Source of the DNA: a bacterium
GTDB taxonomy: Bacteria; 4484-113; JAGGVC01
Reading direction: 5' to 3'
DNA length: 35,740 bases
Assembly: GCA_021158185.1 (NCBI GenBank)
Contig: JAGGVC010000006.1
Location: forward strand, 1 to 35,740
The notes beneath the pieces were generated by a model. The model did no database searches. It saw only the letters and a list, made by a program, of their open reading frames with translations, and was not told the DNA's origin. This document shows positions 17,147 through 26,060 of this stretch, one piece after another (the stretch's first letter is position 1; every line of letters begins with the position of its first letter). A program made the translations under genes and the position numbers.

Positions 17147-18049
17147 TTGATGGTTGTATCTGGCTCATTCAATCCTAATTGCGACGAACCCAATGAATTA
17201 TCAGCGTCTATTTCTGATGAATATTTAACGAGGCTCATAGATGCTGCTAGTATCGCGGTGGGGATTGATGTTTCGATCTATCGAACCGATCATCTGCTAA
17301 GGCGGTTTGAAAAGGCAAAGAAGAGGCTCAAATCGAAGACTTGGTCCGAGCTTATTGATGCGATCAAAAATGATGAATCGGGTCGAAAGCTCATCACTGA
17401 CATGTTACCGGTTGGAACAGGCGGATTCTTTCGAGATCTGAAGCAGTACGAAATATTTGAAAGCCTGTTGACCGCCCTGCCCTGCAGGAAGGAAAGCCAA
17501 GAAGGGATCAGAATCCTCAGTGCAGGATGCGGAACGGGAGAAGAAGCATACTCAATCGCAATGCTTGCAGATCGGCTATTCACGCCATTAAGGCTAAACT
17601 GGGAGGTTATCGGGATTGACATCAATGAAGACAGAATAAGCCAGGCAGATGATGGGTGTTACAAGGCCGATGCGATTAAGGAGATTCCTGGTGAATTTCA
17701 GAATGGCATTATTGTAAGCACAGCAAGAAGTAATATTGCAATAAGAGATGATATTCGTGCGAACTGTACTTTCATTAAGGGCAATATTTTTCTGGATGAT
17801 ATGGTTGATAATTATAATGGTGCCTTAGACGTTATTACTCTAAGATACATTTCAGTATACTTAAAAGCCAAGGTTGCGAGGAAGATCTTTTGCGGACTAG
17901 CGAAACTTCTCAAGCCGGGAGGGATAATCTGGCTTGGAGAGGGCGAATACATCGAGAATTGCACACAAATTGGCTTGAGGATGATTGAGCCCGCGTTCTA
18001 TGAGCGTGACGCTAACGCGGGTGACTCGATTATATTTCTTCAAAAGTAG
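17147..18049 (+). CDS. CheR-like SAM-dependent methyltransferase (divergent)
   Basis: PVGTGGFFRDLKQYEIFESLL, IRILSAGCGTGEEAYSIAML, VIGIDINEDRISQA, LDVITLRYISVYLKAKVARKIFCGLAKLLKPGGIIWLGEGE. Confidence 0.8.
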   Translation: MMVVSGSFNPNCDEPNELSASISDEYLTRLIDAASIAVGIDVSIYRTDHLLRRFEKAKKRLKSKTWSELIDAIKNDESGRKLITDMLPVGTGGFFRDLKQYEIFESLLTALPCRKESQEGIRILSAGCGTGEEAYSIAMLADRLFTPLRLNWEVIGIDINEDRISQADDGCYKADAIKEIPGEFQNGIIVSTARSNIAIRDDIRANCTFIKGNIFLDDMVDNYNGALDVITLRYISVYLKAKVARKIFCGLAKLLKPGGIIWLGEGEYIENCTQIGLRMIEPAFYERDANAGDSIIFLQK

Positions 18050-18131
18050 ATCTGGTAAAGCAATCGTCATTGCTTACTGACTTCCGTGTCTGAATTATGC
18101 TAGAATACGATGGTTATCTGGAGGGAATATT

Positions 18132-18560
18132 ATGATCTACTCGTGCAAGTTGAGGCAGTACTTGCTTTTCAAGATATGGCTTTGGGCAATTATTGCGGTA
18201 CTGGCAGGAATTGTCGTTGCGCTGATTTTCTCGAACATCGTTGCCGTTTGGATCGGGCTTGGCATCGGCCTAGTCATACTTCTCGTGTTTCTTAACTTGA
18301 TCATTCTACCGCCGCGTCTTGAGGTGCATGAAGATGTGGTCAAGCTCAAGGAATTCAGATTTTTCGGTCTGTCGGTTGGCGAGCAAAGCGTTTCGTACGA
18401 CAAAATAGCGCTGGTGAAAAAGGACGAGGGGATATTCTTCAGCAGTATCGTGATCGAGACGAGTGGCGGCGACAGGGACTTGTTCTTTTCTGAGCTCAGA
18501 CGAGGGAATGCACGCAAGGCCTATAAGATTATCGAAGAAAAGCGCGGAAAATCCTCGTAG
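18132..18560 (+). CDS. Small membrane protein, two TM segments and PH-like C-terminal domain
   Basis: LWAIIAVLAGIVVALIFSNIVAVWIGLGIGLVILLVFLNLIIL then soluble EVHEDVVKLKEFRFFGLSVGEQSVSYDKIALVKKDEG; SD GGAGGG before ATG. Confidence 0.6.
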   Translation: MIYSCKLRQYLLFKIWLWAIIAVLAGIVVALIFSNIVAVWIGLGIGLVILLVFLNLIILPPRLEVHEDVVKLKEFRFFGLSVGEQSVSYDKIALVKKDEGIFFSSIVIETSGGDRDLFFSELRRGNARKAYKIIEEKRGKSS

Positions 18561-18795
18561 CGTTCCTGTAGAGCAATTCAAATCGGTTTAGATCAATCAC
18601 GCTTGCTCGCGTTTTTTAAGCTAAAATCAGTAATTTGCAGCAGTCGATGCTTAACTAGACAAGCATAATAAATACCAATAACGTATAATAACAATGCTAG
18701 ATATAATTGCAATTAGTCGACCATATACAAGAAAATAAGCGCTGCATTACTCCCGCACCCGCAAATTGGTACGGATCATGGTATTCTCAGTTTTC

Positions 18796-19863
18796 ATGGA
18801 TGAAATCATGCGCAAGGTGACCAGGCTGGTTGTTGTCGGCGGTGTACCGATCGGACGCGGCAATCCCTGCGTCGTTCAGTCGATGACGACTTCAAAGACG
18901 AGCGATTTCCGCAAGGCGATTGATGAAATAGAAAGGCTCGCCGAAGCAGGCTCCCAGATCGTTCGTGTGGCAATAGCTGATGGAAAGGATGCCATCGCTT
19001 TAGGCGACATTATCAGGCTAAGCCCGATTCCAATCGTTGCCGACGTTCATTTTGATTTCAGTCTTGCAGTTGAAGCTATCAAGGCGGGCGTTCATAAGCT
19101 GCGGATAAACCCAGGCACACTTCGTTCCAGAGAAAAGCTTTTCGAGCTTGCATCAATGCTAAGGAGCGAGCGTATTCCTGTCAGAGTCGGATGCAACAGC
19201 GGTAGCATTGCGCCGCAGTTTCAGAATCTCTACAATGAAAATCCTGCCGAGGGACTGGTGCAAAGCGCACTTCACTATGTCGAGATTCTCAAGGATAAGC
19301 AGGTCGAAGATATCGTTGTTTCGCTAAAATCCAGCGACGTTTCCACAACAGTTGCTGCATACGAGAGGTTCAGTTTTCTATCCGACATTCCGCTTCATAT
19401 CGGTGTTACGGAGGCCGGACCGGGCGTAATCGGCGCGGCGAGAAGCACGGTTGCTTTGACACTGCTTCTGGCGAAGGGCATTGGCGACACGATAAGGGTT
19501 AGTTTGACGGGCGATTCTGTCGCGGAGGTTCGCGTTTGCTATGAAATCCTCAGTTCACTAGGTCTTCCCATGGCGCACCCATACCCAAAGCTCATCAGCT
19601 GTCCGACATGCGGGAGGATAAGTTACGATTTGATTTCACTCATTCGCGAAATCGAACCTAAGCTTTATCGTGTGAGGAAGGATATCAAGGTTGCAATTAT
19701 GGGCTGTGCAGTAAACGGTCCTGGCGAAGCGAAAGAAGCCGATATTGGAATCGCTGGTGAAAAGGGACGCTTTCTCCTTTTCAAAGCAGGCAAGATCCTG
19801 GGGAAGAATCTGACTATCGAAGAAGCACGAGATATGCTCTTTGCTGAGATAGAAAAGCTATAG
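18796..19863 (+). CDS. ispG: 4-hydroxy-3-methylbut-2-en-1-yl diphosphate synthase IspG
   Basis: RLVVVGGVPIGRGNPCVVQSMTTSKTSD, VADVHFDFSLAVEAI, CPTCGRISYDLI, VAIMGCAVNGPGEAKEADIGIAG. ORF opens at 18766; 18796 ATG fits best. Confidence 0.95.
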   Translation: MDEIMRKVTRLVVVGGVPIGRGNPCVVQSMTTSKTSDFRKAIDEIERLAEAGSQIVRVAIADGKDAIALGDIIRLSPIPIVADVHFDFSLAVEAIKAGVHKLRINPGTLRSREKLFELASMLRSERIPVRVGCNSGSIAPQFQNLYNENPAEGLVQSALHYVEILKDKQVEDIVVSLKSSDVSTTVAAYERFSFLSDIPLHIGVTEAGPGVIGAARSTVALTLLLAKGIGDTIRVSLTGDSVAEVRVCYEILSSLGLPMAHPYPKLISCPTCGRISYDLISLIREIEPKLYRVRKDIKVAIMGCAVNGPGEAKEADIGIAGEKGRFLLFKAGKILGKNLTIEEARDMLFAEIEKL

Positions 19864-19995
19864 CGATATTCACCAAGCGATCAAGTGGAAGCAATGCAAT
19901 GCCCTGCCCTATCTTATCCTGTGATAGGATTTCTAGTCCTGAGCTTTAATTCTGTTTCGGCTTGAGTTATTGGAGGGCTCGCCATCACTACCGAT

Positions 19996-20649
19996 ATGCA
20001 TGATAAGAAAGCAGGTCTTGTAGTCCCTGCATATAACGAGGCGAAGACGATCGGAAACGTTCTCACCGTCGCGCGCGAAAGCGGCGTTTTCGAGAAAATC
20101 GTCTGCATTGATGACGGCTCAAGTGATGGAACATCGCAAATTGCAGCCACAGTCCGGGATATCACCGTAATCAGCCAGAAAAACTCAGGGAAAGCTCTTG
20201 CAATGATGCGTGGGCTAATGGAGATCGAATCCCCTGTAATCTGTTTTCTTGACGGAGATCTTCTCAATCTTACAGCGGAGCATATCAGATCACTTGTAGA
20301 ACCTGTTGCTTCAGGTGCTGTGCTCGCAACGATAGGTATCTTCAAAAGCGGACGCGGGCCTACGGATTTCGCACAGCGTGTTGCACCGATGATAAGCGGC
20401 CAGCGATGTCTAAGGAAGGACTTGCTCGATGACTTCAGGGTTTGGCAGACCGTCAGGTTCGGCATCGAACATGCCTTGAACGATCACTTGAAATCCAAGG
20501 GAATAACGATGCGCGAGATTGCCCTGCCGGGCGTTAGCCACCTAATGAAAGAGGAAAAGCGCGGCGTAATTCAAGGCTTCATACAGCGCGCAAAAATGTA
20601 TCTTGAAATTCTACGCTACAACATTTCAAAACACACTCGAACAAAGTAG
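19996..20649 (+). CDS. Family 2 glycosyltransferase
   Basis: AGLVVPAYNEAKTIGNVLTVARES..IVCIDDGSSDGTSQIA, CFLDGDLLNL. Start possibly earlier at ATC 19984 (see findings). Confidence 0.85.
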   Translation: MHDKKAGLVVPAYNEAKTIGNVLTVARESGVFEKIVCIDDGSSDGTSQIAATVRDITVISQKNSGKALAMMRGLMEIESPVICFLDGDLLNLTAEHIRSLVEPVASGAVLATIGIFKSGRGPTDFAQRVAPMISGQRCLRKDLLDDFRVWQTVRFGIEHALNDHLKSKGITMREIALPGVSHLMKEEKRGVIQGFIQRAKMYLEILRYNISKHTRTK

Positions 20650-20659
20650 CGAAGTACAT

Positions 20660-22231
20660 CTAATCGCTGCTATTGTTTTCGGTTTCGCCAGGTACCGTAG
20701 GACCGTCCCAGTGCTTAATTTTCGCGAAATACTCTTCATATTTCACTGCAAATTCGGTCGAATTTTCTGGTGTGTGACATTTGACACAGTGATCGAATCC
20801 AAGTTCTTCATTCAACGGTTTGACGTTCGCTGCGTTTGCGGTCGCGTCCTCAATATGGTTGTCCCACGAGCGATAGTGGCATGCCGAGCACTGCAAAGAT
20901 AGCTGGTTATCGTTCAGCTCGTCGAATTCGATATGGCAGCTCACGCATTCAGGATTCCAATTTTGCCCTTTTTCCTGAAGTGTTTCGAGCGCACGCGAGT
21001 GGGCGCTATTGCGGTATATCTCAAAAGCTTCCGTGTGACATCTCTGGCATTTGACCGAATAAACAAATTCACTGCCGATCGGCTGTGATTGCAGATGAAA
21101 CAGGCTTTCGAGCTCGGGCCTGTACTCGTTAACCATGATTGCAAGCAGATCTTTTCTCTCGGCAATCGTATCCTCTACAGCAATTTCATTCTGCGTAATG
21201 AAATAGTTACCATCCTGAAGATTGACCGATGTTGCGCCAATGTATTTTCCTTCCTGGAAGATATTCTGCCAATGCTGCCCTGCTGTTGTTTCCATGCTTC
21301 CCACGATGGATTCGCCCTTTCGCGGGTTTCCCGATAGCCAGATCTGTATCTCGGGCAATGCAACCATCAGGCTTTTGATGGTTGTGCCATCCGCCTCGAT
21401 CATTGCAATCCACAAATCGGCTTTATCCGCATATTTCGTTACGAGCTGCTTAAACGAATCTCGTATAGGCAGCGCTACGAGATCACCATCCGCCAAGCTG
21501 TCTACCCATTCAGGCTTTGTTGCGCCGAGGATTCCGAGCCGGAAGTTGCCGAGTTGAACGAATATTACTGGGGATGCAAGCCAGTCGAGTTCCTTGGCAT
21601 GGACATCGCCTTTAACTTCCCTAAAAAATTCTCCAGCTTTAACTTCATTCGTTGCATCCAGAGAGCCGAGGTTTTTAAGCGCTTCGGTGCGGACGAGGTT
21701 CGTCTTGCCGGAAGAGGTAAGCACATTCGAGGAAACGAGCGGGAATTTTGCCTGGTCCGCCCATTTCGAAAGCTCGGCCAGGTCAAATACAAGTTCATAC
21801 ACTCCAAGATTGAGAGCAGAATAATTCATCTGATTCATCATCTTGATGATTATGGTGACCTTGAACTTCGAGAAATCCGTGGCGTCTGCAAGAATCTTTC
21901 CGCCATCCAGCATAAGCATCTGGCGGTTATAGTTGGTTTCGTAGTCTCTGATTATGGTGCCGCGGCGTGATAGGCCGCCGAGCTGCCGTGTTGAACACCC
22001 GCACGTTTCCATTTTTCCGTTTGTATCGTAGGAATATACGATGAAGAGGCTGTTGTCATCGATAGCCGGCGTTTCGACTGTTTCTGCGGAGCCATTCGAT
22101 GAATTGCTCAATTGTCCTTTATTCGAGTCAACTTCGGATGAGCTGTTATCGCTTTGGGGATTACAGCTCGAAAAAACAACGAGCACTATCAACAGTGCTG
22201 TAAGTGCTAGAAAACCACGCATCGAGAGCAT
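20660..22231 (-). CDS. Lipoprotein with UshA-like metallophosphoesterase-type domain and C-terminal tetraheme cytochrome c module
   Basis: Lipobox-like LIVLVVFSSC; MEPCGC-type segment KMETCGCSTRQLGGLSRRGTII; LDGGKIL; four motifs CQRCH, CVSCH, CSACH, CVKCH. Confidence 0.8.
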   Translation of the reverse strand: MLSMRGFLALTALLIVLVVFSSCNPQSDNSSSEVDSNKGQLSNSSNGSAETVETPAIDDNSLFIVYSYDTNGKMETCGCSTRQLGGLSRRGTIIRDYETNYNRQMLMLDGGKILADATDFSKFKVTIIIKMMNQMNYSALNLGVYELVFDLAELSKWADQAKFPLVSSNVLTSSGKTNLVRTEALKNLGSLDATNEVKAGEFFREVKGDVHAKELDWLASPVIFVQLGNFRLGILGATKPEWVDSLADGDLVALPIRDSFKQLVTKYADKADLWIAMIEADGTTIKSLMVALPEIQIWLSGNPRKGESIVGSMETTAGQHWQNIFQEGKYIGATSVNLQDGNYFITQNEIAVEDTIAERKDLLAIMVNEYRPELESLFHLQSQPIGSEFVYSVKCQRCHTEAFEIYRNSAHSRALETLQEKGQNWNPECVSCHIEFDELNDNQLSLQCSACHYRSWDNHIEDATANAANVKPLNEELGFDHCVKCHTPENSTEFAVKYEEYFAKIKHWDGPTVPGETENNSSD

Positions 22232-22292
22232 ATGCTAGATATCTCCTGTGAAAATGCTACGCCATCTCTATCCTACCCAGATTCCGGGCTTG

Positions 22293-22320
22293 TTTATAAT
22301 CTTGAGTGGAAAGTAATCAA
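22293..22320 (-). promoter_or_regulatory. Candidate promoter TTGATT-N16-TATAAA for the cytochrome lipoprotein gene
   Basis: Minus-strand TTGATT (22315-22320) and TATAAA (22293-22298); gene start 22231 with SD AGGAG. Confidence 0.45.
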
Positions 22321-22339
22321 CATCACATTCTGTTGATTA
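22314..22339. repeat. Perfect 8-bp inverted repeat TAATCAAC-N10-GTTGATTA
   Basis: Arms 22314-22321 and 22332-22339, between the ridA-like stop and the lipoprotein promoter. Confidence 0.65.
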
Positions 22340-22363
22340 AGGCATCCCAATTTCTTATAGCAG

Positions 22364-22822
22364 CTACTCGCTCACTCGGAAAACAAACTCGATCTCCACT
22401 GGAGCATCAAGCGGCAGAGAATTTGCGCCGAAGGCAGCTCTGACGTGATGAGCGCTTTCGCCCAGATGCTCGACAAGGAAGTCGCTTGCACCGTTTGCAA
22501 CCTTGGCGTGATCCGTGAACTCGGCTGTACCTGACACGATTGCCCTGAGCGAAACAACTTCGCGAAGCCCGGCAAGGCTTCCTCCCAGGTGTTCTCGGAG
22601 GAGGCTTAAGGCGTTTATGGCGCACAAGCGAGCACATTCCTGTCCTTCCTCAACGCTTACATTCGCACCGAGCTTTCCTGAAAAAAGGAGCTTTCCATCC
22701 TTCAACGGGATTATTCCAGATGAAAAAACAAGGTCGCCTATCTGCTTAGTGAAAACATAGCTGCCGACAGGTTTAATAGGTGTCGGAAGCAATTCCTCGA
22801 GTTTTGCTTGGTTCTCGTTCAT
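22364..22822 (-). CDS. RidA/YjgF family protein
   Basis: PIKPVGSYVFTKQIGDLVFSSGIIPLKDGK, CARLCAINALSLLREHLGGSLAGLREVVSLRAIVS, HHVRAAFGANSLPLDAPVEIEFVF; SD AGGAG. Confidence 0.9.
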   Translation of the reverse strand: MNENQAKLEELLPTPIKPVGSYVFTKQIGDLVFSSGIIPLKDGKLLFSGKLGANVSVEEGQECARLCAINALSLLREHLGGSLAGLREVVSLRAIVSGTAEFTDHAKVANGASDFLVEHLGESAHHVRAAFGANSLPLDAPVEIEFVFRVSE

Positions 22823-22891
22823 CAAATACTCCTGAACAATAAACGGTTCTGAAGAAAGAACAATATTATATTACAAAGAACCTACTGCGGA

Positions 22892-23545
22892 TTATGACTT
22901 TTTACTCACGCGAGGATTTCCTTGTTCACAAAATCGCCAAGGAAGATCAAGCGCTTTTGATAGCCCGATTCTTGTTGAACTGATAATCACAGGGATGTCT
23001 CCTGATAATCGCGGATAGAGTACGAGTTTGCCGTTTTCATTATCGAGAAGATCGAGGCCGTCAAGTTCACGCGTGATATCGAGCTTTTTGCAGAGCTTTC
23101 CTGGACCGGCAAAGCTTCGATCCGGTCTCTCGTCCGTCACTTCTGGCAGTGGAGAATCCTGAACAGCGCGTATAAGAACAGCTGACCCTTCACCGTCAAT
23201 GCCAGCGACAATGTTAAAGCAGTGGTACATCCCGTATATTAAATACACGTATGCAAGGCCTGCTCTTCCAAACATAGTTTTCGAACGGGATGTGGGGCCT
23301 CGAAATGAATGCGATCCAGGTTCACTTTGATGATAAGCTTCAGTTTCAATTATGCGAACGCATTTCTCAGTCATATCCGGCATGGATCGAATCAGACGGC
23401 AGCCGATGAGACGTTTTGCGGCATCAACAACATCGCCTGAAAGAAACGCTTTTAGATTAAGACACACGGTGATAGAACTGAATTCAAATGCTCCATCTCT
23501 TGGGAGGTGGCTATGACGATTGGTCGTCACCTGGAGTTGAATCAA
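22892..23545 (-). CDS. DNA-3-methyladenine glycosylase (MPG/AAG family)
   Basis: AKRLIGCRLIR, RIIETEAYHQSEPGSHSFRGPTSRSKTMFGRAGLAYVYLIYGMYHCFNIVAG, GPGKLCKKLDIT. 5' end overlaps the 3' end of jag; exact start uncertain. Confidence 0.92.
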   Translation of the reverse strand: MIQLQVTTNRHSHLPRDGAFEFSSITVCLNLKAFLSGDVVDAAKRLIGCRLIRSMPDMTEKCVRIIETEAYHQSEPGSHSFRGPTSRSKTMFGRAGLAYVYLIYGMYHCFNIVAGIDGEGSAVLIRAVQDSPLPEVTDERPDRSFAGPGKLCKKLDITRELDGLDLLDNENGKLVLYPRLSGDIPVIISSTRIGLSKALDLPWRFCEQGNPRVSKKS

Positions 23546-24149
23546 ACTCCCTTGGTTTGATGTAGAGCGTTCTCGCCCTGCCCTTCCCTATACTTATAGT
23601 TGTGAGATAAGGATGATTGTTCAAATGACGATGGATGATCTTACGTTCCTTGGGAAGCAAGCCCGGGACTGGCCGCTCCTTGTGATCGCGTTCGATTTCG
23701 CTAATAATGTCCTTGACCATTCGAATAAGCGAGGTTTCGCGGCGCTCGCGGTAACCGTTAATATCAAGGAGAATGATGCGGTTTACAGAGAATTCTCGGT
23801 TGAGAATCACGCTTATGATCATTTCAAGTGCGTCAAGAGTAGCGCCGTGATGGCCAATCAGAAAACCATTATGCTTACATCGGATATCCACAGTGAATTC
23901 GCTGTAATCATCGTTAGCTCGTACGCTTATCACGGCTCTGGAATCGAAGAGCTTGATAACATAGGAAGCAACTTGGTTCGAAAGAGACTTAACCTGCTCT
24001 ACAGCATAGGCATAGAATACAATTTCATCGTCACGGTCTGTTCTGTCCAGAATTATTTCGAGGGGGCCGAAGTGATCCTGAGCCATTTTTCTGGCCTCGG
24101 CTTCATCCTCTCCCTGCCACCTAAAAACCTCTAACTGCTGTATGTCCAT
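23511..24149 (-). CDS. jag: Jag/KhpB (Jag-N, KH, R3H RNA-binding protein)
   Basis: KHNGFLIGHHGATLDALEMIISVILN (KH GxxG), LLPKERKIIHRHLNNHPYLTTISIGKGRARTLYIKPRE (R3H); adjacent to yidC. Confidence 0.9.
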   Translation of the reverse strand: MDIQQLEVFRWQGEDEAEARKMAQDHFGPLEIILDRTDRDDEIVFYAYAVEQVKSLSNQVASYVIKLFDSRAVISVRANDDYSEFTVDIRCKHNGFLIGHHGATLDALEMIISVILNREFSVNRIILLDINGYRERRETSLIRMVKDIISEIERDHKERPVPGLLPKERKIIHRHLNNHPYLTTISIGKGRARTLYIKPREFDSTPGDDQSS

Positions 24150-24160
24150 TCACTCGCCTA

Positions 24161-25225
24161 CTAACGTTTCCTTCGCCGCCGCCTCGACTTGCGAACCGAC
24201 TCCGAAGCTTCACCGTCACCCTCAATGATACCACCATTTGGGGCAGATTCTGTTTGCTCGGACGAAATGGATTTCGTATCAGAAGATGGCTGTGCTGTTT
24301 TCGGTTCGTTTGTCGTCAGATCCTTGAACACTTGCTCAAGATTCCTGCTTTTTATTGCCGCAATTGCGCTGTTCATTATCAGGTGGTACTCGAAAATCGA
24401 ATACAGATTCTGTGTGATGAAATAGAGCATAGCGCCAGAGGGAATAATCATCCCGAATATGACGACGACGAACATCATAATGTTGGGATTAAAGGGCTGT
24501 TTCTGTGGCTCTGCGTTGTTTCCAAAGTCGTATTTCGGAAGCCTTTTCTGAACAGTCTTCATCTGATGCTGGTAAAACAGGCTGGTTGCGATATAAGCTA
24601 CAACAATCGCAAGGGCTGGCACGTAAAGAAATACGTTGGTTTTCCCAAGCATAAAGCTGACAACGCCCTGCTCCCCCAAGTCAATGACCTTATCCATGCC
24701 GGGATACCTTCCCATCGAGAGAGCGGGAAGGGCGGCATACATCAGATGAATCCCGAGGAACTTGGCCTTGCCGAATACATCAGGATTATACAGTGCCCTA
24801 AAGATTGCGAAAAAGATTGGAAGCTGGATCAAAAGAGGGAGGCATCCGCTTAATGGATTAATTTTGAGCTCCTGATAGAGCTCCATAGTTTTCTTGTTTG
24901 CCGTTTCCTTGTCGCCCTTGAAATGCGCGATCAGTTCCTTTTGCATCGGTGCTAGAACCTGCATCCAAGCCATTCCCGTAAACTGCGCGACGCTCAAACG
25001 GAACATAAGGAGTTTCACGATCAGTGCGGTAAGTATTATCGCAAGCCCCCAGCTTCCCGTGAATGCCTGCAACGTGACGATGACCAGAATTACAAGGTCT
25101 ACGATTGGACCGAGCAGCCCGCCTGTTTGAGGCGGTGCGGAAGGTATGGGCCCCATAATTCCTTCGCCCTGACCTGTAGCCTGGAGCATAAGCCCCAGCT
25201 TAAGAAACCAATTGCTCAAATGCAT
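24161..25225 (-). CDS. yidC: Membrane protein insertase YidC (short type with basic C-tail)
   Basis: WGLAIILTALIVKLLMFRLSVAQF, ELYQELKINPLSGCLPLLIQLPIFFAIFRALYNP; C-terminus SVRKSRRRRRKR. Confidence 0.95.
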   Translation of the reverse strand: MHLSNWFLKLGLMLQATGQGEGIMGPIPSAPPQTGGLLGPIVDLVILVIVTLQAFTGSWGLAIILTALIVKLLMFRLSVAQFTGMAWMQVLAPMQKELIAHFKGDKETANKKTMELYQELKINPLSGCLPLLIQLPIFFAIFRALYNPDVFGKAKFLGIHLMYAALPALSMGRYPGMDKVIDLGEQGVVSFMLGKTNVFLYVPALAIVVAYIATSLFYQHQMKTVQKRLPKYDFGNNAEPQKQPFNPNIMMFVVVIFGMIIPSGAMLYFITQNLYSIFEYHLIMNSAIAAIKSRNLEQVFKDLTTNEPKTAQPSSDTKSISSEQTESAPNGGIIEGDGEASESVRKSRRRRRKR

Positions 25226-25237
25226 TCTGTATTCCTT

Positions 25238-25450
25238 CTACGGAACGGGATCATAGCCTCCGGGATGGAACGGATTGCATTTCATTACCCTTTTTATGGC
25301 AAGCCATAAGCCCTTAATCGCTCCGTGCTTCTCAATTGCCTCAAGTGCGTATGTGCTGCAACTAGGTTTGAATCTGCATGTCGGCGGAGTAAGCGGCGAA
25401 ATCCTTGCTCTGTAAAACCTGATGAGTGCAATCAACAATCGTTTCATCAT
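25238..25450 (-). CDS. yidD: Membrane protein insertion efficiency factor YidD
   Basis: [64 protein letters not shown]. Confidence 0.97.
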   Translation of the reverse strand: MMKRLLIALIRFYRARISPLTPPTCRFKPSCSTYALEAIEKHGAIKGLWLAIKRVMKCNPFHPGGYDPVP

Positions 25451-25453
25451 CGG

Positions 25454-25789
25454 CTAATCTGAAAGACCAAGGCGCTTGAGCATCATTCGTGTTTGCCATT
25501 GCAGTTCCCGAAATGGAATACGATCAATCTCCTTATCCACGTAGACAACGATGTCGAATACGCATTGAAGCTGGGGAATAATCCCTGCCATAATATGCCT
25601 GAAACGCCTGCGGATTCGATTTCTCACGACCGCCTTGCCGGCCTTTTTGGTAACTACAAGCCCGAGCCGGGAAAGAGACCCTTCCCGCTTGAGATAGTTG
25701 ATACGGAAATACTTTCCACGTATCGATTTACCTTGTCTGAAGACATAAGCAAAACTAGCGCTGCCTTTAAGAGAAATGCAACGATTCAT
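25454..25789 (-). CDS. rnpA: Ribonuclease P protein component
   Basis: FAYVFRQGKSIRGKYFRINYLKREG..LGLVVTKKAGKAVVRNRIRRRFRHIM; start overlaps the rpmH stop by 1 nt (TGATG). Confidence 0.95.
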   Translation of the reverse strand: MNRCISLKGSASFAYVFRQGKSIRGKYFRINYLKREGSLSRLGLVVTKKAGKAVVRNRIRRRFRHIMAGIIPQLQCVFDIVVYVDKEIDRIPFRELQWQTRMMLKRLGLSD

Positions 25790-25923
25790 CAGACAGCGAG
25801 CTTAGCACGTCCACGGCTGCGCCGGTTCTTGATCACTCGGCGGCCCTGTGGCGTACTCATACGTTGCAGAAAGCCGTGCCTTCTCAGTCTGCGTCTTTTC
25901 TTGGGTTGGTACGTTCGCTTCAT
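25789..25923 (-). CDS. rpmH: 50S ribosomal protein L34
   Basis: [44 protein letters not shown]. Confidence 0.98.
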   Translation of the reverse strand: MKRTYQPKKRRRLRRHGFLQRMSTPQGRRVIKNRRSRGRAKLAV

Positions 25924-26060
25924 GTCCTTTCTCGAAACACAATCCAGCTGAAAAACGAAAAAGCAGAATAACATACATCCGTTTTCTTAGCAAACGATTC
26001 ATCAGCATTTGCGTTTTTAGGAATTGCAGCGTTCGTTTCCAAGATGATACAATAACCTGT

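Noticed and set aside
18600-18760. AT-rich intergenic stretch with many -10-like hexamers upstream of ispG
   Set aside because: Low complexity makes individual promoter calls unreliable; only the extended -10 at 18779-18787 was considered.
24254-24853. 199-aa plus-strand ORF antisense to yidC
   Set aside because: Overlaps yidC entirely; no recognisable motifs and no plausible start context.
25525-25545. TTATCCACG, near-match to a DnaA box
   Set aside because: Single copy inside rnpA codons for the conserved VYVDKEID region; no cluster of boxes or AT-rich unwinding element nearby.
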